Shown: positions 9,536 to 19,551, counted from the stretch's first letter. The stretch: 64,000 nucleotides of DNA from Janthinobacterium agaricidamnosum NBRC 102515 = DSM 9628 (GCF_000723165.1 NZ_HG322949.1:95352-159351), one strand, 5' to 3'. Numbers and translations are program-made. Notes: generated by a model from the sequence alone, not told the origin.

Positions 9536-10017
9536 TTGAGCAAGCCGCCATCGAGCCGGCCTTGCTCGGCCAGGTCGCGCAACACGCGTATCGTGTCGAT
9601 ATCCGATTCCTGGTAAGCCGAACGGCGGAATTCGTCATACATGGCGTTGGCCGCATCGGTCGCCGCGTCGTGGCTGTCGTTGTACTGGAAGCGCACCCAC
9701 AGGCTACCCGGCGTCGGCGTTTCGATGGTCATCACCAGGCTGGACGCGCTGATATCCTGCTGCGCCGCCACTTCGTAACGCACCTGGATTTGCGGCACCA
9801 GCAGCACCGTGTCGGTAATCACCAGTTCGCCATAGCGCAGGCTGCGCTGGAAGCCGCTGTCGTCGCGCGCCAGGATCTGGCATGCGTCCAGGTGCGGCAC
9901 GAACAGTTTCGGCGATTCGGCGCGCAGCACCAGGCCGCGCCACAATTGTTCGTGGCTCAGGGGATCGATCAGCGGGTTCAGCGGATCGTTGATTTCGATT
10001 AAGTGTTCAAATTTCAT
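9532..10017 (-). CDS. DUF1857 (AtaL-like) SRPBCC/START-fold protein
   Basis: A 161-residue soluble protein. Its opening residues (MKFEHLIEINDPLNPLIDPL) and the LWRGLVLRAESP segment match the DUF1857 family, which has the helix-grip ligand-binding fold of the SRPBCC superfamily. No ligand is known for the bacterial members. It is convergent with the HD-GYP-like gene, the two stop codons overlapping by four bases, and divergent from rep. Confidence 0.75.
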   Translation of the reverse strand: MKFEHLIEINDPLNPLIDPLSHEQLWRGLVLRAESPKLFVPHLDACQILARDDSGFQRSLRYGELVITDTVLLVPQIQVRYEVAAQQDISASSLVMTIETPTPGSLWVRFQYNDSHDAATDAANAMYDEFRRSAYQESDIDTIRVLRDLAEQGRLDGGLLN

Positions 10018-10203
10018 AATGCTGCCGTCAAGATAAGTGGGGGCGGGTCAGGCCGTACAGCACGGATGGTAACCCAGCATAGCCATTGTCACTATGTTTA
10101 GCCAACTGCGATTTTATCAATGGCCGCCATGGTGGAGCTTGATCCAGCGCGACACTGCTACAATGCTGTGCCGTATTCTCTCCTTCTGGAAACCAACTCC
10201 CCG

Positions 10204-12264
10204 ATGTCCAACGCGCCCCAATTCGGTCTGAATGTCCCGCAAAGCGAAGCTGTCACTTACCTGGACGGTCCTTGCCTGGTGCTGGCTGGCGCCGGTTCGG
10301 GCAAGACCCGCGTGATCACGCAAAAGATCGCCCATCTGATCGAAGACCGCGGCTACGATCCGCGCACCATCGCCGCGCTGACGTTTACCAATAAAGCCGC
10401 GCTGGAAATGCAGGAGCGTATCGCCAAGCTGCTCAAGCAGCCGCGTCAGGCGAAACAATTGACGGTCTCGACCTTCCATTCGCTGGGCGTCAAGATTTTG
10501 CGCCAGGAAGCCAATGGGGTCGGCTTGAAAGACCGGTTTTCGATCATGGATAGCGACGATTGTTTTTCGCTGGTGCAGGATTTGGCGATCACGACCGACA
10601 AGCAATTGATACGTCAGATACAAACCGCGATGTCGCTGTGGAAAAACGGCTTGATCGACCCGGATACGGCGCTGGCGCAAGCCAAGGATGAGGATGAGGC
10701 CAACGCGGCGCGCATCTACCGCAGTTATGTGGCGACCTTGTCGGCTTACCAGGCGGTCGATTTCGACGACTTGATACGCTTGCCGGTGGAATTATTCCGC
10801 AATAATGAAGCGGTGCGCGACAAGTGGCAGCGCCGCTTGCGCTATTTGCTGGTCGACGAATACCAGGATACCAATACCTGCCAGTACGAACTGGTCAAGT
10901 TGATGGTCACCGGCATCAATAAAAAGCCGATGTTCACCGCCGTCGGCGACGACGACCAGGCGATCTACGCGTGGCGCGGCGCCACCGTCGAAAACCTGAA
11001 AACGCTGGAAACCGATTTCCCCGACTTGCGCGTGATCAAGCTGGAACAGAACTACCGTTCCACGATGCGCATCTTGAACGCGGCCAATGCGGTGATCGGC
11101 AACAACCCGAAACTGTTCGAGAAATCGCTGTGGTCGGAACACGGCCTGGGCGAGCCGATCAAGGTGCTCGGCATGCAAACCGACGAGCAGGAAGCGGAGC
11201 AAGTCGCGATCATGATTTCGGCCGACCATTTCGAGCGCAAGAACAAGTTTTCCGATTACGCAATCTTGTATCGTGGCAATCACCAAGCCCGCATCATCGA
11301 GCAATGCCTGCGCAAGGAGCGCATTCCGTACACCATTTCAGGCGGCCAGAGTTTTTTCGACAAGGCGGAAATCAAGGACATCATCAGTTATTTGCGCCTG
11401 CTGGCCAATGAAGACGACGATCCGGCCTTCATCCGCGCGGTGACCACGCCACGGCGCGGGGTCGGGCAATCGACGCTGGAAGTGCTGGGCGCGTTTTCCG
11501 GCCAGTGGCAATGCTCGCTGTTCCAGGCGGTGTTCAAGGGCGGCATCGAAGCCAAGCTGACCGACCGGCAACTGGCGCCGCTGCGCGATTTCTGCAACTT
11601 CATCAACGACCTGGAATCGCGCGCCAGCCGTCCCGGAGCGGCCGGCAGCGGCGACGCGGCGGCCGAAGTACTGGACGACATGATGAAGGAAATCCACTAC
11701 GAATCCTATCTGTACGACGCCTTCGAAGAGCGCCAGGCGCAAAGCAAATGGCAAAACGTGCTGGAATTCGTCAACTGGCTGAAGGAGCGGGGACGCGGCG
11801 GCAAGGAGCGCGACGGCGAAGAAAAGAACGTGCTGGAATTGACGCAGATGGTCGCCCTGATGAGCATGCTCGAAGGCAAGGATGAAGAGCAGGACGCGGT
11901 GCGCATGTCGACCTTGCACGCGTCGAAAGGGCTGGAATTTCCGCACGTATTCCTGGTCGGCGTCGAAGAGGGCATCTTGCCGCACAAGGGCGACGCCGAT
12001 GCGCCGGCCGAAACGCTGGGCGCGCGCATCCAGGAAGAGCGCCGCCTGATGTATGTCGGCATCACGCGGGCCCAGCGCACGCTGCACATCACCTGGTGCA
12101 AGAAGCGCAAGCGGGCCGGCGAGCAAGTGCATTGCGACGTGTCGCGCTTCATCAAGGAAATGGAACTCGATGTCGGCGACGCCGTGCCGGCCGAGTCGGA
12201 AATCCTGTCGCCAAAAGAACGGCTGGCGCGCATGAAGGCGCTGCTGGCCGCACCGAAAATCTAA
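10204..12264 (+). CDS. rep: ATP-dependent DNA helicase Rep
   Basis: A 686-residue UvrD/Rep superfamily-1 3'-5' helicase. Visible motifs are Walker A GAGSGKTRV (near 32), motif Ia TFTNKAALEM, Walker B LVDEYQDTN (near 220), motif III GDDDQAIYAWRGA, motif IV EQNYRST and the C-terminal STLHASKGLEFPHVFLVG and RRLMYVGITRA. Length and sequence fit Rep (about 673 residues in E. coli) better than UvrD or PcrA. Rep helps forks pass protein roadblocks. The ATG at 10204 gives the family-length protein; a frame opening 28 codons upstream lacks support. SlyX follows 29 bp later and may be co-transcribed. Confidence 0.93.
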   Translation: MSNAPQFGLNVPQSEAVTYLDGPCLVLAGAGSGKTRVITQKIAHLIEDRGYDPRTIAALTFTNKAALEMQERIAKLLKQPRQAKQLTVSTFHSLGVKILRQEANGVGLKDRFSIMDSDDCFSLVQDLAITTDKQLIRQIQTAMSLWKNGLIDPDTALAQAKDEDEANAARIYRSYVATLSAYQAVDFDDLIRLPVELFRNNEAVRDKWQRRLRYLLVDEYQDTNTCQYELVKLMVTGINKKPMFTAVGDDDQAIYAWRGATVENLKTLETDFPDLRVIKLEQNYRSTMRILNAANAVIGNNPKLFEKSLWSEHGLGEPIKVLGMQTDEQEAEQVAIMISADHFERKNKFSDYAILYRGNHQARIIEQCLRKERIPYTISGGQSFFDKAEIKDIISYLRLLANEDDDPAFIRAVTTPRRGVGQSTLEVLGAFSGQWQCSLFQAVFKGGIEAKLTDRQLAPLRDFCNFINDLESRASRPGAAGSGDAAAEVLDDMMKEIHYESYLYDAFEERQAQSKWQNVLEFVNWLKERGRGGKERDGEEKNVLELTQMVALMSMLEGKDEEQDAVRMSTLHASKGLEFPHVFLVGVEEGILPHKGDADAPAETLGARIQEERRLMYVGITRAQRTLHITWCKKRKRAGEQVHCDVSRFIKEMELDVGDAVPAESEILSPKERLARMKALLAAPKI

Positions 12265-12293
12265 ACCGCATCGTTCGATGCCTGGAGTAGTGC

Positions 12294-12536
12294 GTGAGTA
12301 ATGTTATCAATAATGTAGTAAATAAGGTGGTCAATCACGAAGACCGTTTTGTCGACATCGAAATCAAGCTGGCGCAGCAGGAAGACCTGGTCGAGTCGCT
12401 GAACCAGATGGTGTACCAGCAAGGCCGCCGCATCGACCAGCTCGAAGCGATGCTGCACAAGCTGGGCGAGCATGTGCGCGATGGCGCGCAGCAGGCTGGC
12501 GGCGGTCCGGCCAACGACAAGCCGCCGCATTATTGA
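12294..12536 (+). CDS. slyX: SlyX family protein
   Basis: An 80-residue protein starting with GTG, preceded by GGAG at the right distance. Residues 15-60 (EDRFVDIEIKLAQQEDLVES onwards) form the SlyX signature and a predicted coiled coil, and the tail is Gly/Pro-rich ending in PPHY as in SlyX. Function is unknown across the family. It directly follows rep. Confidence 0.85.
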   Translation: MSNVINNVVNKVVNHEDRFVDIEIKLAQQEDLVESLNQMVYQQGRRIDQLEAMLHKLGEHVRDGAQQAGGGPANDKPPHY

Positions 12537-12674
12537 GCGTGTGATTGAGCGGATTATCAAGTATGTGGAATATTTTGAAATAATGTTTAAATGACTTTAT
12601 TGTTTCTTTTTGGTATTATTTGGGGCTGGCCCGCGACACAATTGCGGCTCTTCCTGCGTACCTAGAAAGAAGTC

Positions 12675-14834
12675 ATGACACGTCCACCCATGCTCGTCAT
12701 CGCCGCCAGCCTGTTGTTGGCGCCCATCGCGTACGCCGTGGCAGCGGCCTCGAATGCGCCAGCCGCCGCCGCTGCGGCGGCCGCGCTGCCTGTCTCGAAT
12801 CCGTTCGCCAAGCCAAGCAGCCTTCCATTCCACTACCCTGCCTTCGATCAAATCCGCGATGCGGATTATGCCCCGGCGTTTGCCGCCGGCATGGCCGCCC
12901 ACCTGGCGGAAATCGAGACCATCGCCAACAATCCGGCAGCCGCGACCTTCGACAATACCGTGGTCGCCATGGAACGCTCCGGCCAGTTGCTGGGCCGCGT
13001 CGGCACGGTGTTTTCGGTGATGGCCGGTTCCAGCACGAATGAAACGATCCAGGGGCTGGAACGCGAACTGGCGCCAAAACTGGCGGCCCACAGCGATGCG
13101 ATCACGTTGAATGCGAAGTTGTACCAGCGCATCAAGTCCTTGTACGACCAGCGCGCCAAGCTGGGCCTGGATACCGAATCGGCACGCTTGCTGGAACGCT
13201 ACCACACCGATTTCGTCCGCGCCGGCGCCCATCTGTCGGCCGCCGACAAGGCTCAACTGAAAGCCTTCAACGGCGAACTGGCCGCGCTGGCGACCAAGTT
13301 CAGCCAGAACGTGCTGAAGGACATGAACGCATCGGCCGTGGTGGTCGATACGCGCGCAGAACTGGATGGCTTGACGCCGGCCGCGATCGACGCGGCCGCC
13401 GCCGAAGCGAAAAAACGCGGCCTGGACGGCAAGTATGTGATCGCGCTGGTCAACACCACCGGCCAGGCGCCGTTGTCGTCGCTGACCAACCGCGCGCTGC
13501 GTTTGCGCATCATGGCCGCGTCGCAAGCGCGCGGCAGCCATGGCGGCGAGTTCGACAATACCCAGGTGGTGCTGGCGCTGGCCAGATTGCGCGCTGAACG
13601 CGCCGCGCTGCTCGGTTATCCGAACTATGCGGCCTATGCGCTGGAAGACCAGACCGCCAGGACGACCAGCGCCGTGAACGCCTTGCTGGGCGAGCTGGCG
13701 AAACCGGCGCTGGCCAATGCGCGCCGCGAAGCGGACGATATCCAGAAAATCATCGACGCTGAAAAAGGCGGTTTCAACGTGGCGGCCGCCGATTGGGCGT
13801 TCTACACCGACAAGGTGCGGGCCGAGCGTTACAGCTTCGACGCATCGCAATTGAAACCGTATTTCGAAATGCACAGCGTGCTGACCAAGGGCGTGTTCTT
13901 TGCCGCCGGCAAACTGTACGGCCTGACGTTCAAGCAGCGCACCGACTTGCCGGTGTATAACGCCGACATGCTGGTGTACGACGTGTTCGACGCCAACGGC
14001 AAGCAATTGGCGATCTTCACGCTCGACCCTTACGCGCGCGGCAACAAGCGCGGCGGCGCGTGGATGAATGCCTATGTCGGCCAGTCGTCCTTGCTGGGCA
14101 ACAAGCCGGTGATCGCCAACAACCTGAACATTCCCAAGCCGGAAGCCGGCCAGCCCACCTTGCTGACGTTTGAAGAAGTCACCACCATGTTCCACGAGTT
14201 CGGCCATGCGCTGCACGGCATGTTTTCGAACGTGAAATATCCGCGCTTCTCGGGTACCAGGGTGCCGCGCGATTTCGTCGAATATCCATCGCAAGTCAAT
14301 GAAATGTGGTCCTTGTGGCCGGAAGTGCTGGAAAACTATGCGCGCCACTACCAGAGCGGCGCGGCCATGCCGAAGGACTTGCTGGAAAAGCTGACCGCGT
14401 CGGACAAGTTCAACCAGGGCTTCAAGACCACCGAATACCTGGCCGCGGCACTGATCGACCAGCGCTGGCACCAGCTGGCCCCGGCGCACATGCCGAGCGA
14501 CGTGGCGGGCTTTGAAGCGGCCGCGCTGAAGGATGCCGGCATCGATTTCGAGCCGGCGCCGCCGCGCTACCGCAGCAGCTACTTCTCGCATGCGTTCGCG
14601 GGCGGTTATGCGGCCGCTTATTACGGTTACCTGTGGTCGGAAAAACTGGATGCGGACACCGTTGTATGGTTCAAGGAAAACGGCGGCCTGAACCGCAAGA
14701 ACGGCGGCTGGTTCCGTGCCAAGCTGCTGTCGCGCGGCGGCAGCGCCGATGCGCTGCACATCTACCGCGAATTCCGCGGCCGCGACGCGAAGATCGAACC
14801 CTTGCTGGAACGGCGTGGCCTGGATATCAAGTAA
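12675..14834 (+). CDS. M3 family metallopeptidase (Dcp/oligopeptidase A type), exported, copy 1
   Basis: The 719-residue protein has a hydrophobic N-terminus (about 1-24) followed by an Ala-rich stretch, so export to the periplasm is likely. The zinc-site motif HEFGH stands at about 507-511, with the third ligand Glu roughly 25 residues on in the PRDFVEYPSQ segment. The rest matches the M3 thimet/dipeptidyl carboxypeptidase fold, which cuts short peptides. RBS AGAAAGAAG precedes the ATG. A close paralogue lies immediately downstream. The periplasmic or surface role is inferred from the signal sequence. Confidence 0.9.
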   Translation: MTRPPMLVIAASLLLAPIAYAVAAASNAPAAAAAAAALPVSNPFAKPSSLPFHYPAFDQIRDADYAPAFAAGMAAHLAEIETIANNPAAATFDNTVVAMERSGQLLGRVGTVFSVMAGSSTNETIQGLERELAPKLAAHSDAITLNAKLYQRIKSLYDQRAKLGLDTESARLLERYHTDFVRAGAHLSAADKAQLKAFNGELAALATKFSQNVLKDMNASAVVVDTRAELDGLTPAAIDAAAAEAKKRGLDGKYVIALVNTTGQAPLSSLTNRALRLRIMAASQARGSHGGEFDNTQVVLALARLRAERAALLGYPNYAAYALEDQTARTTSAVNALLGELAKPALANARREADDIQKIIDAEKGGFNVAAADWAFYTDKVRAERYSFDASQLKPYFEMHSVLTKGVFFAAGKLYGLTFKQRTDLPVYNADMLVYDVFDANGKQLAIFTLDPYARGNKRGGAWMNAYVGQSSLLGNKPVIANNLNIPKPEAGQPTLLTFEEVTTMFHEFGHALHGMFSNVKYPRFSGTRVPRDFVEYPSQVNEMWSLWPEVLENYARHYQSGAAMPKDLLEKLTASDKFNQGFKTTEYLAAALIDQRWHQLAPAHMPSDVAGFEAAALKDAGIDFEPAPPRYRSSYFSHAFAGGYAAAYYGYLWSEKLDADTVVWFKENGGLNRKNGGWFRAKLLSRGGSADALHIYREFRGRDAKIEPLLERRGLDIK

Positions 14835-14876
14835 GTTGCATTAATAGCTCTCCCCGGCCGGTTCGCCGGGATCACT

Positions 14877-14909
14877 AAAAACGGCCACCATCGTCTGGCG
14901 GCCGTTTTT
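14877..14909 (+). terminator. Rho-independent terminator after M3 peptidase copy 1
   Basis: AAAAACGGCC, a 13-base loop and GGCCGTTTTT form a perfect stem ending in T residues, between the two peptidase genes. The paralogues are therefore separate transcription units. Confidence 0.85.
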
Positions 14910-15060
14910 ATTTGGTAAATCGTTTGTAAAGCCGTCGAAAAGCATGCAGCCAGACCGGCGTGCCGGCTGTACCGTGACTCAGTCGTTTGGTGCTGCTATG
15001 ATCCGACGCCTGGCCCTCGACACAGATCGAGGTTCTTCCCGGCATTCTTTGAAAGATGTT

Positions 15061-17226
15061 ATGAACCGTCCTGAACTGTTAGTTATCGCCGCCAGCATCA
15101 TGCTGGCCCATGTTGCCCAAACCGCCTGTGCGGCCGCTCCTGTCCGCTCTTCCGCTAGCGCGCCGGCAACTGCCGCGATCGCCGCATCGAACCCGTTCTT
15201 CAAGCCCAGCCCGCTGCCATTCCAGATGCCGCAATTCGGCCTGATCAAGAATGAGCATTATGTGCCGGCGTTTGTCGAAGGCATGAAACAGCAAACGGCG
15301 GAAGTGAACCGGATCGCCAACAACAGCCAGCCTGCCACGTTCGACAATACCATCGTGGCGCTGGAGCGCAGCGGCCAGTTGCTGCGTCGCGTCACTGGCA
15401 TCTTCAGCAATATGGTGAGCGCGAATACCAATGACGAGATCGACAAGATCAATAGCGAGATGGCGCCAAAACGGGCGGCCCATACCGACAGCATCCACTT
15501 GAATGAGAAATTGTTCAAGCGTATAGAGTCGCTGTACGGCCAGCGCGCCAAGCTGGGGCTGGACGCCGAGTCGCAGCGCTTGCTGGAACGCTACCATAGC
15601 GACTTTGTCCGTGCCGGCGCCAAGTTGTCGCATGCGGACCAGGAAAAACTGAAAGCCTATAACGGCGAACTGGCGACACTACAAACCACATTCTTGCAAA
15701 ATGTCTTGAAAGAAGCCAACGCCAACGGCCTGGTGGTCGATACGCGCGCCGAACTCGACGGCATGACGGCCAGCGACATCGACAGCGCCGCGGCGGAAGC
15801 CGGCAAGCGCGGCCTGGACGGCAAATTTGTCATTGCGCTGAGCAATACCACCGGCCAGGCGCCGCTGGCAGTGTTGACCAATCGCAATACCCGCACCCGC
15901 TTGATGCAAGCGTCGCTGAACCGTGGCATTCATGGCGGCAAGTTCGACAACCGCGCGGTGGTGTTGAAGCTGGCCAGGCTGCGCGCCGACCGGGCCGCCT
16001 TGCTGGGTTACCCGAACTATGCGGCGTACTCGCTGGAAGATGAAACCATCAAGAACACGCAAACCGTCAATACCTTGCTGTCCGAACTGGCCAGGCCGGC
16101 CGTCGCCAATGCGCGCCACGAAGCGGCTGATTTACAAAAACTGGTCGATGCCGGCAAGGGCGGCTTCCAGGTCGAGGCGCAAGATTGGGATCTGTACACC
16201 GACAAGCTGCGCGCCCAGCGGTTCAATTTCGATGAAAATCAATTGAAGCCGTATCTGGAATTGAACAATGTGCTGAACAACGGCGTGTTCTACGCCGCCA
16301 ACAAGCTCTACGGCATCACCTTCAAGGAGCGCAAGGATTTGCCGGTCTACCATCCGGACGTGCGCGTGTATGACGTATTCGACGCCGACGGCAAGCCGCT
16401 GGCGATCTTCATGGAAGACTTCTATGCGCGCGGCAACAAGCAGGGCGGCGCGTGGATGAATGAATATGTGCAGCAATCGCACTTGCTGAGCAGCCACCCG
16501 GTGATCGGCAACCATTTGAATATTCCGAAACCGCCGGCCGGCCAGCCGACCTTGCTGACGTTCGATGAAGTCACCACCCTGTTCCATGAATTCGGCCATG
16601 CGCTGCACGGCATATTTTCGAACGTAAAATATCCGTATTTCGCGGGTACCAATGTGCCGCGCGACTTCGTGGAATATCCATCGCAATTCAATGAAACGTG
16701 GGCAGTGTGGCCGGAAGTACTGCAAAATTACGCCAGGCATTACCAGACCGGCGCGCCGATGCCGCAGGAATTGCTCGACAAGGTCAAGGCGGCCAAGAAA
16801 TTCAACCAGGGCTTCATGACCACCGAGTACATCGCCGCAGCGTTGCTGGACCAGCGCTGGCATCAGCTGAGCCCGTCGCAAATCCCGAGCGACGTGGTGA
16901 CTTTTGAAACCTCCGCGCTGAAAGACGCCGGCGTCGATTTTGCGCCGGTGCCGCCGCGCTACCGCAGCACCTATTTCTCGCACAGCTTCAATGGCGAGTA
17001 TTCGGCCGCGTATTACGCTTATCTGTGGTCGGAAAAACTCGATGCCGACACCGCCGAATGGTTCAAGGAAAACGGCGGCCTGACGCGCAAGAACGGCGAC
17101 TGGTTCCGCAGCAAGCTGCTGTCGCGCGGCGGCAGCGAAGATGCGCTGCGGTTATACCGCAACTTCCGCGGCCGCGACGCCACAATCGAACCATTGCTGG
17201 AAAGCCGTGGTTTGAACACCAGGTAA
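15061..17226 (+). CDS. M3 family metallopeptidase, exported, copy 2
   Basis: A 721-residue paralogue of the preceding gene, alignable from signal peptide to C-terminus. Zinc motif HEFGH lies at about 509-513, and PRDFVEYPSQ carries the downstream Glu. The start is the ATG at 15061 with GAAAGA upstream; the frame stays open further 5' but only this start gives a clean signal peptide (MNRPELLVIAASIMLAHVAQ). The copy has its own promoter region after the terminator of copy 1. Divergence is spread along the length, so this is an old duplication and not recent gene conversion. Confidence 0.9.
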   Translation: MNRPELLVIAASIMLAHVAQTACAAAPVRSSASAPATAAIAASNPFFKPSPLPFQMPQFGLIKNEHYVPAFVEGMKQQTAEVNRIANNSQPATFDNTIVALERSGQLLRRVTGIFSNMVSANTNDEIDKINSEMAPKRAAHTDSIHLNEKLFKRIESLYGQRAKLGLDAESQRLLERYHSDFVRAGAKLSHADQEKLKAYNGELATLQTTFLQNVLKEANANGLVVDTRAELDGMTASDIDSAAAEAGKRGLDGKFVIALSNTTGQAPLAVLTNRNTRTRLMQASLNRGIHGGKFDNRAVVLKLARLRADRAALLGYPNYAAYSLEDETIKNTQTVNTLLSELARPAVANARHEAADLQKLVDAGKGGFQVEAQDWDLYTDKLRAQRFNFDENQLKPYLELNNVLNNGVFYAANKLYGITFKERKDLPVYHPDVRVYDVFDADGKPLAIFMEDFYARGNKQGGAWMNEYVQQSHLLSSHPVIGNHLNIPKPPAGQPTLLTFDEVTTLFHEFGHALHGIFSNVKYPYFAGTNVPRDFVEYPSQFNETWAVWPEVLQNYARHYQTGAPMPQELLDKVKAAKKFNQGFMTTEYIAAALLDQRWHQLSPSQIPSDVVTFETSALKDAGVDFAPVPPRYRSTYFSHSFNGEYSAAYYAYLWSEKLDADTAEWFKENGGLTRKNGDWFRSKLLSRGGSEDALRLYRNFRGRDATIEPLLESRGLNTR

Positions 17227-17262
17227 TCCGGCCTGCCCTGCAATGGCTGACGTAAACGGTCA

Positions 17263-17284
17263 AGCCGCCTGCGGGCGGCTTTCT
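17263..17284 (+). terminator. Rho-independent terminator after M3 peptidase copy 2
   Basis: AGCCGCC-TGC-GGGCGGCT forms a compact GC hairpin followed by a short T run. Confidence 0.7.
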
Positions 17285-17340
17285 GCAAACGGAGCTCATG
17301 CAGTACGTGCTTTATCAATAAAATTAGGTAAGATGGAACT

Positions 17341-17553
17341 ATGAGTCAGCAAGATTTGAACGGGGGCACCCTGGAAACGATCGTCACGCGGCTGCAAGCC
17401 CACTATGGCTGGGCCGAACTGGGTAAGCGCATCGACATCAATTGTTTCATCAGCGATCCGAGCATCAAGTCGAGCCTGAAATTTTTGCGCAAGACTCCAT
17501 GGGCCAGGAGCAAGGTCGAACAACTGTACCTGGAGACGCGATTTACCAATTGA
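17341..17553 (+). CDS. VF530-type DUF2132 protein
   Basis: A 70-residue conserved protein. The segments [38 protein letters not shown] and [12 protein letters not shown] are the signature of the VF530/DUF2132 family, small proteins suggested to bind DNA from their fold. No experimental function is known to me. It is followed 11 bp later by another small conserved gene, so the two may form an operon. Confidence 0.85.
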   Translation: MSQQDLNGGTLETIVTRLQAHYGWAELGKRIDINCFISDPSIKSSLKFLRKTPWARSKVEQLYLETRFTN

Positions 17554-17564
17554 CGGGGACAAGC

Positions 17565-17837
17565 ATGGATACCAATCTGAAATCATCGCTGCAGGATGTG
17601 CGCGCCAAACTGGCCAGCAGCGGTCCGGTCGATGAAGAGCTGGAAGATTTGCTGCTGGAACTCGATGGCGATATCCGCCAATTGCTGGAGCGGCGCGCGG
17701 CCAGCGAAGAAACCACCACCACCTATGGCCTGGCCGAACGGACCCAGGAAATCTCGGCCAAGTTTGCCGTGCGCCACCCGCAACTGGAACCGGCGCTGCG
17801 CGAATTGGGCCGGATTTTGGGCGATATGGGCATTTGA
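17565..17837 (+). CDS. DUF4404 family small helical protein
   Basis: A 90-residue acidic, mostly helical protein with an ATG at 17565 and GGGGAC upstream. The LxxLLxELxxDIxxLLE pattern and the closing ELGRILGDMGI match the DUF4404 family. No signal, membrane segment or catalytic motif is visible. It sits just behind the DUF2132 gene. Confidence 0.75.
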   Translation: MDTNLKSSLQDVRAKLASSGPVDEELEDLLLELDGDIRQLLERRAASEETTTTYGLAERTQEISAKFAVRHPQLEPALRELGRILGDMGI

Positions 17838-18141
17838 GCTTGCGACCGTTCCGAAGCGGTCTGCGCGCGCTGCCGTAGCGCCTTTGCTGCCGATGGCGCG
17901 CGCCGGCAAATGCCAGCCCGCGCCGGACAACAGCAGTATCGCTTGCTGGCGTTGCCTGGCGGCGACACTTTTTCACGCCTGATCCTTTCGTGCCAGCCCC
18001 ATTTCCGGCTGTGGCGTGTATATTTGCATTGCTGCCAATAATGCAAGTTACTATCAAGTTGGTAGCCAATGACTGCAAGATGGCGCGAATAGCGCGCAGT
18101 ATCCATCGTGTTGACTCGACCATGCAAGGAATTGGACCGCC
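17838..18141. other. Intergenic stretch, no gene seen
   Basis: About 300 bp between the DUF4404 gene and the RCC1-repeat lipoprotein gene. I see no supported coding frame or clear terminator. It presumably holds the promoter of the lipoprotein gene. Confidence 0.5.
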
Positions 18142-19551
18142 ATGACCCAAATACTGCCTCGTTTTTCCTTCCGGATTTTGTTGCCTTTATTTATATTGCT
18201 GAGTGCTTGCGGCGGTGGCGGGAAGGGCGATGACAGTACCCCGGCCACGCCCGGCGCGCCGACGCTGGTGGCGATGGTGGTGACGCCGGCGGCATCGACG
18301 ATGGCGGTCGGCACCAGCAAGCAATTCATTGCGACCGGCACTTATTCCGATGGCAAGAGCGCGGCCGTGACGACGGGCCTGACCTGGTCGACCGGCGCGC
18401 TGGCGAGCGTGACCAGCGGCGGCCTGGTGACGGCCAAGGCGATCGGCACCGAAAAAGTGACGGCCACGGCGGGCTCGGTCAGCGCCAGTACCAGCCTGAT
18501 CGTGCGCGGGCGCTGGCAGACCGCGGCGGCCGGCGGCGCCCATTCGCTGGCCCGCAAGGCCGACGGTACCTTGTATTCCTGGGGCTGGAACCGTTCCGGC
18601 CAACTGGGCGACGGCACCACGGTCGATAAATCCACGCCGATATCAGTCGATACGCAAACCAGCTGGACCCAGATCGCCAGCGGCGAATTCCATAACGTCG
18701 CGTTGCGCACCGACGGTTCGCTGTGGGCCTGGGGCTTCAACCAGAATGGCCAATTGGGCGACGGCACGATTATCGACCGTTCGGTGCCGGTCAGGATCGG
18801 CACCCAGAACAACTGGAAATTCGTGGCGGCCGGCAAGTCGCATACGCTGGCGATCCGCAGCGACGGCAGCCTGTGGGCCTGGGGCCGCAACTTCGACGGA
18901 GAATTGGGCGACGGCACCGTGATCGACCGGCTGGTGCCGACCCGCATCGGCAGCGCGCTGAACTGGCTGACGGTGGCCGGCGGCGACACGCACAGCCTGG
19001 CGCGGCGCACCGATGGCTCCTTGTGGGCGTGGGGCGGCAACGGCAACGGCCAGGTCGGCAATGGCACGACCATCAGCGCCTTGCTGCCGGTACAACTGGG
19101 CACGTCGACCTGGGCCGCGGTGGCGGCCGGCGCCAGCCACAGCCTGGCGATCCGGGCCGACGGCGCGCTGTTCAGCTGGGGCGGCAACGGCAGCGGCCAA
19201 CTGGGCAGCGGCAACCAGTTCGATTTGCTGGCGCCGACCCAGGTCGGCAGCGCCGCCAACTGGGCCATCATCGCCGGGGGCAGCGCGCATACGCTGGCGC
19301 TGAAGGCCGACAATACCTTGTGGGCATGGGGCGCCAACGGTTTGGGCCAGCTCGGCGACGGCACCTTCTTCGCGACCGCGACGCCGAAGCAGATCGGCAG
19401 CATCGCCAACTGGGTCGCCATCGCGGCCGGCCAGAACCACGCGGTGGCGGTACAGGGTGACGGCACACTGTGGACCTGGGGCCGCAACCTGGAAGGGCAG
19501 TTGGGCAATGGCAATTTCATGAGTCTGAACGTGCCGACCAATTTGCCGTAA
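18142..19551 (+). CDS. Lipoprotein with Big_2 domain and RCC1-type repeats
   Basis: The 469-residue product starts with a lipoprotein signal ending in the lipobox LLSAC (Cys 23) and a Gly-rich linker. Residues ~40-125 look like a bacterial Ig-like (Big_2) domain (VTPAASTMAVGTSKQF, GLVTAKAIGTEKVTATAG). From about 130 to the end there are some six or seven RCC1-like blades, each with HSLA(I/R)..DGSLWAWG.N..GQLGDGT. A seven-bladed propeller on the outer surface or in the periplasm is likely, presumably for binding. No partner is encoded next to it. Confidence 0.85.
   Translation: MTQILPRFSFRILLPLFILLSACGGGGKGDDSTPATPGAPTLVAMVVTPAASTMAVGTSKQFIATGTYSDGKSAAVTTGLTWSTGALASVTSGGLVTAKAIGTEKVTATAGSVSASTSLIVRGRWQTAAAGGAHSLARKADGTLYSWGWNRSGQLGDGTTVDKSTPISVDTQTSWTQIASGEFHNVALRTDGSLWAWGFNQNGQLGDGTIIDRSVPVRIGTQNNWKFVAAGKSHTLAIRSDGSLWAWGRNFDGELGDGTVIDRLVPTRIGSALNWLTVAGGDTHSLARRTDGSLWAWGGNGNGQVGNGTTISALLPVQLGTSTWAAVAAGASHSLAIRADGALFSWGGNGSGQLGSGNQFDLLAPTQVGSAANWAIIAGGSAHTLALKADNTLWAWGANGLGQLGDGTFFATATPKQIGSIANWVAIAAGQNHAVAVQGDGTLWTWGRNLEGQLGNGNFMSLNVPTNLP

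Noticed and set aside
12597..14759. A 720-codon minus-strand frame
   Set aside because: Antisense to the M3 peptidase with HEFGH; GC-rich codon structure makes such long shadows common in this genome.
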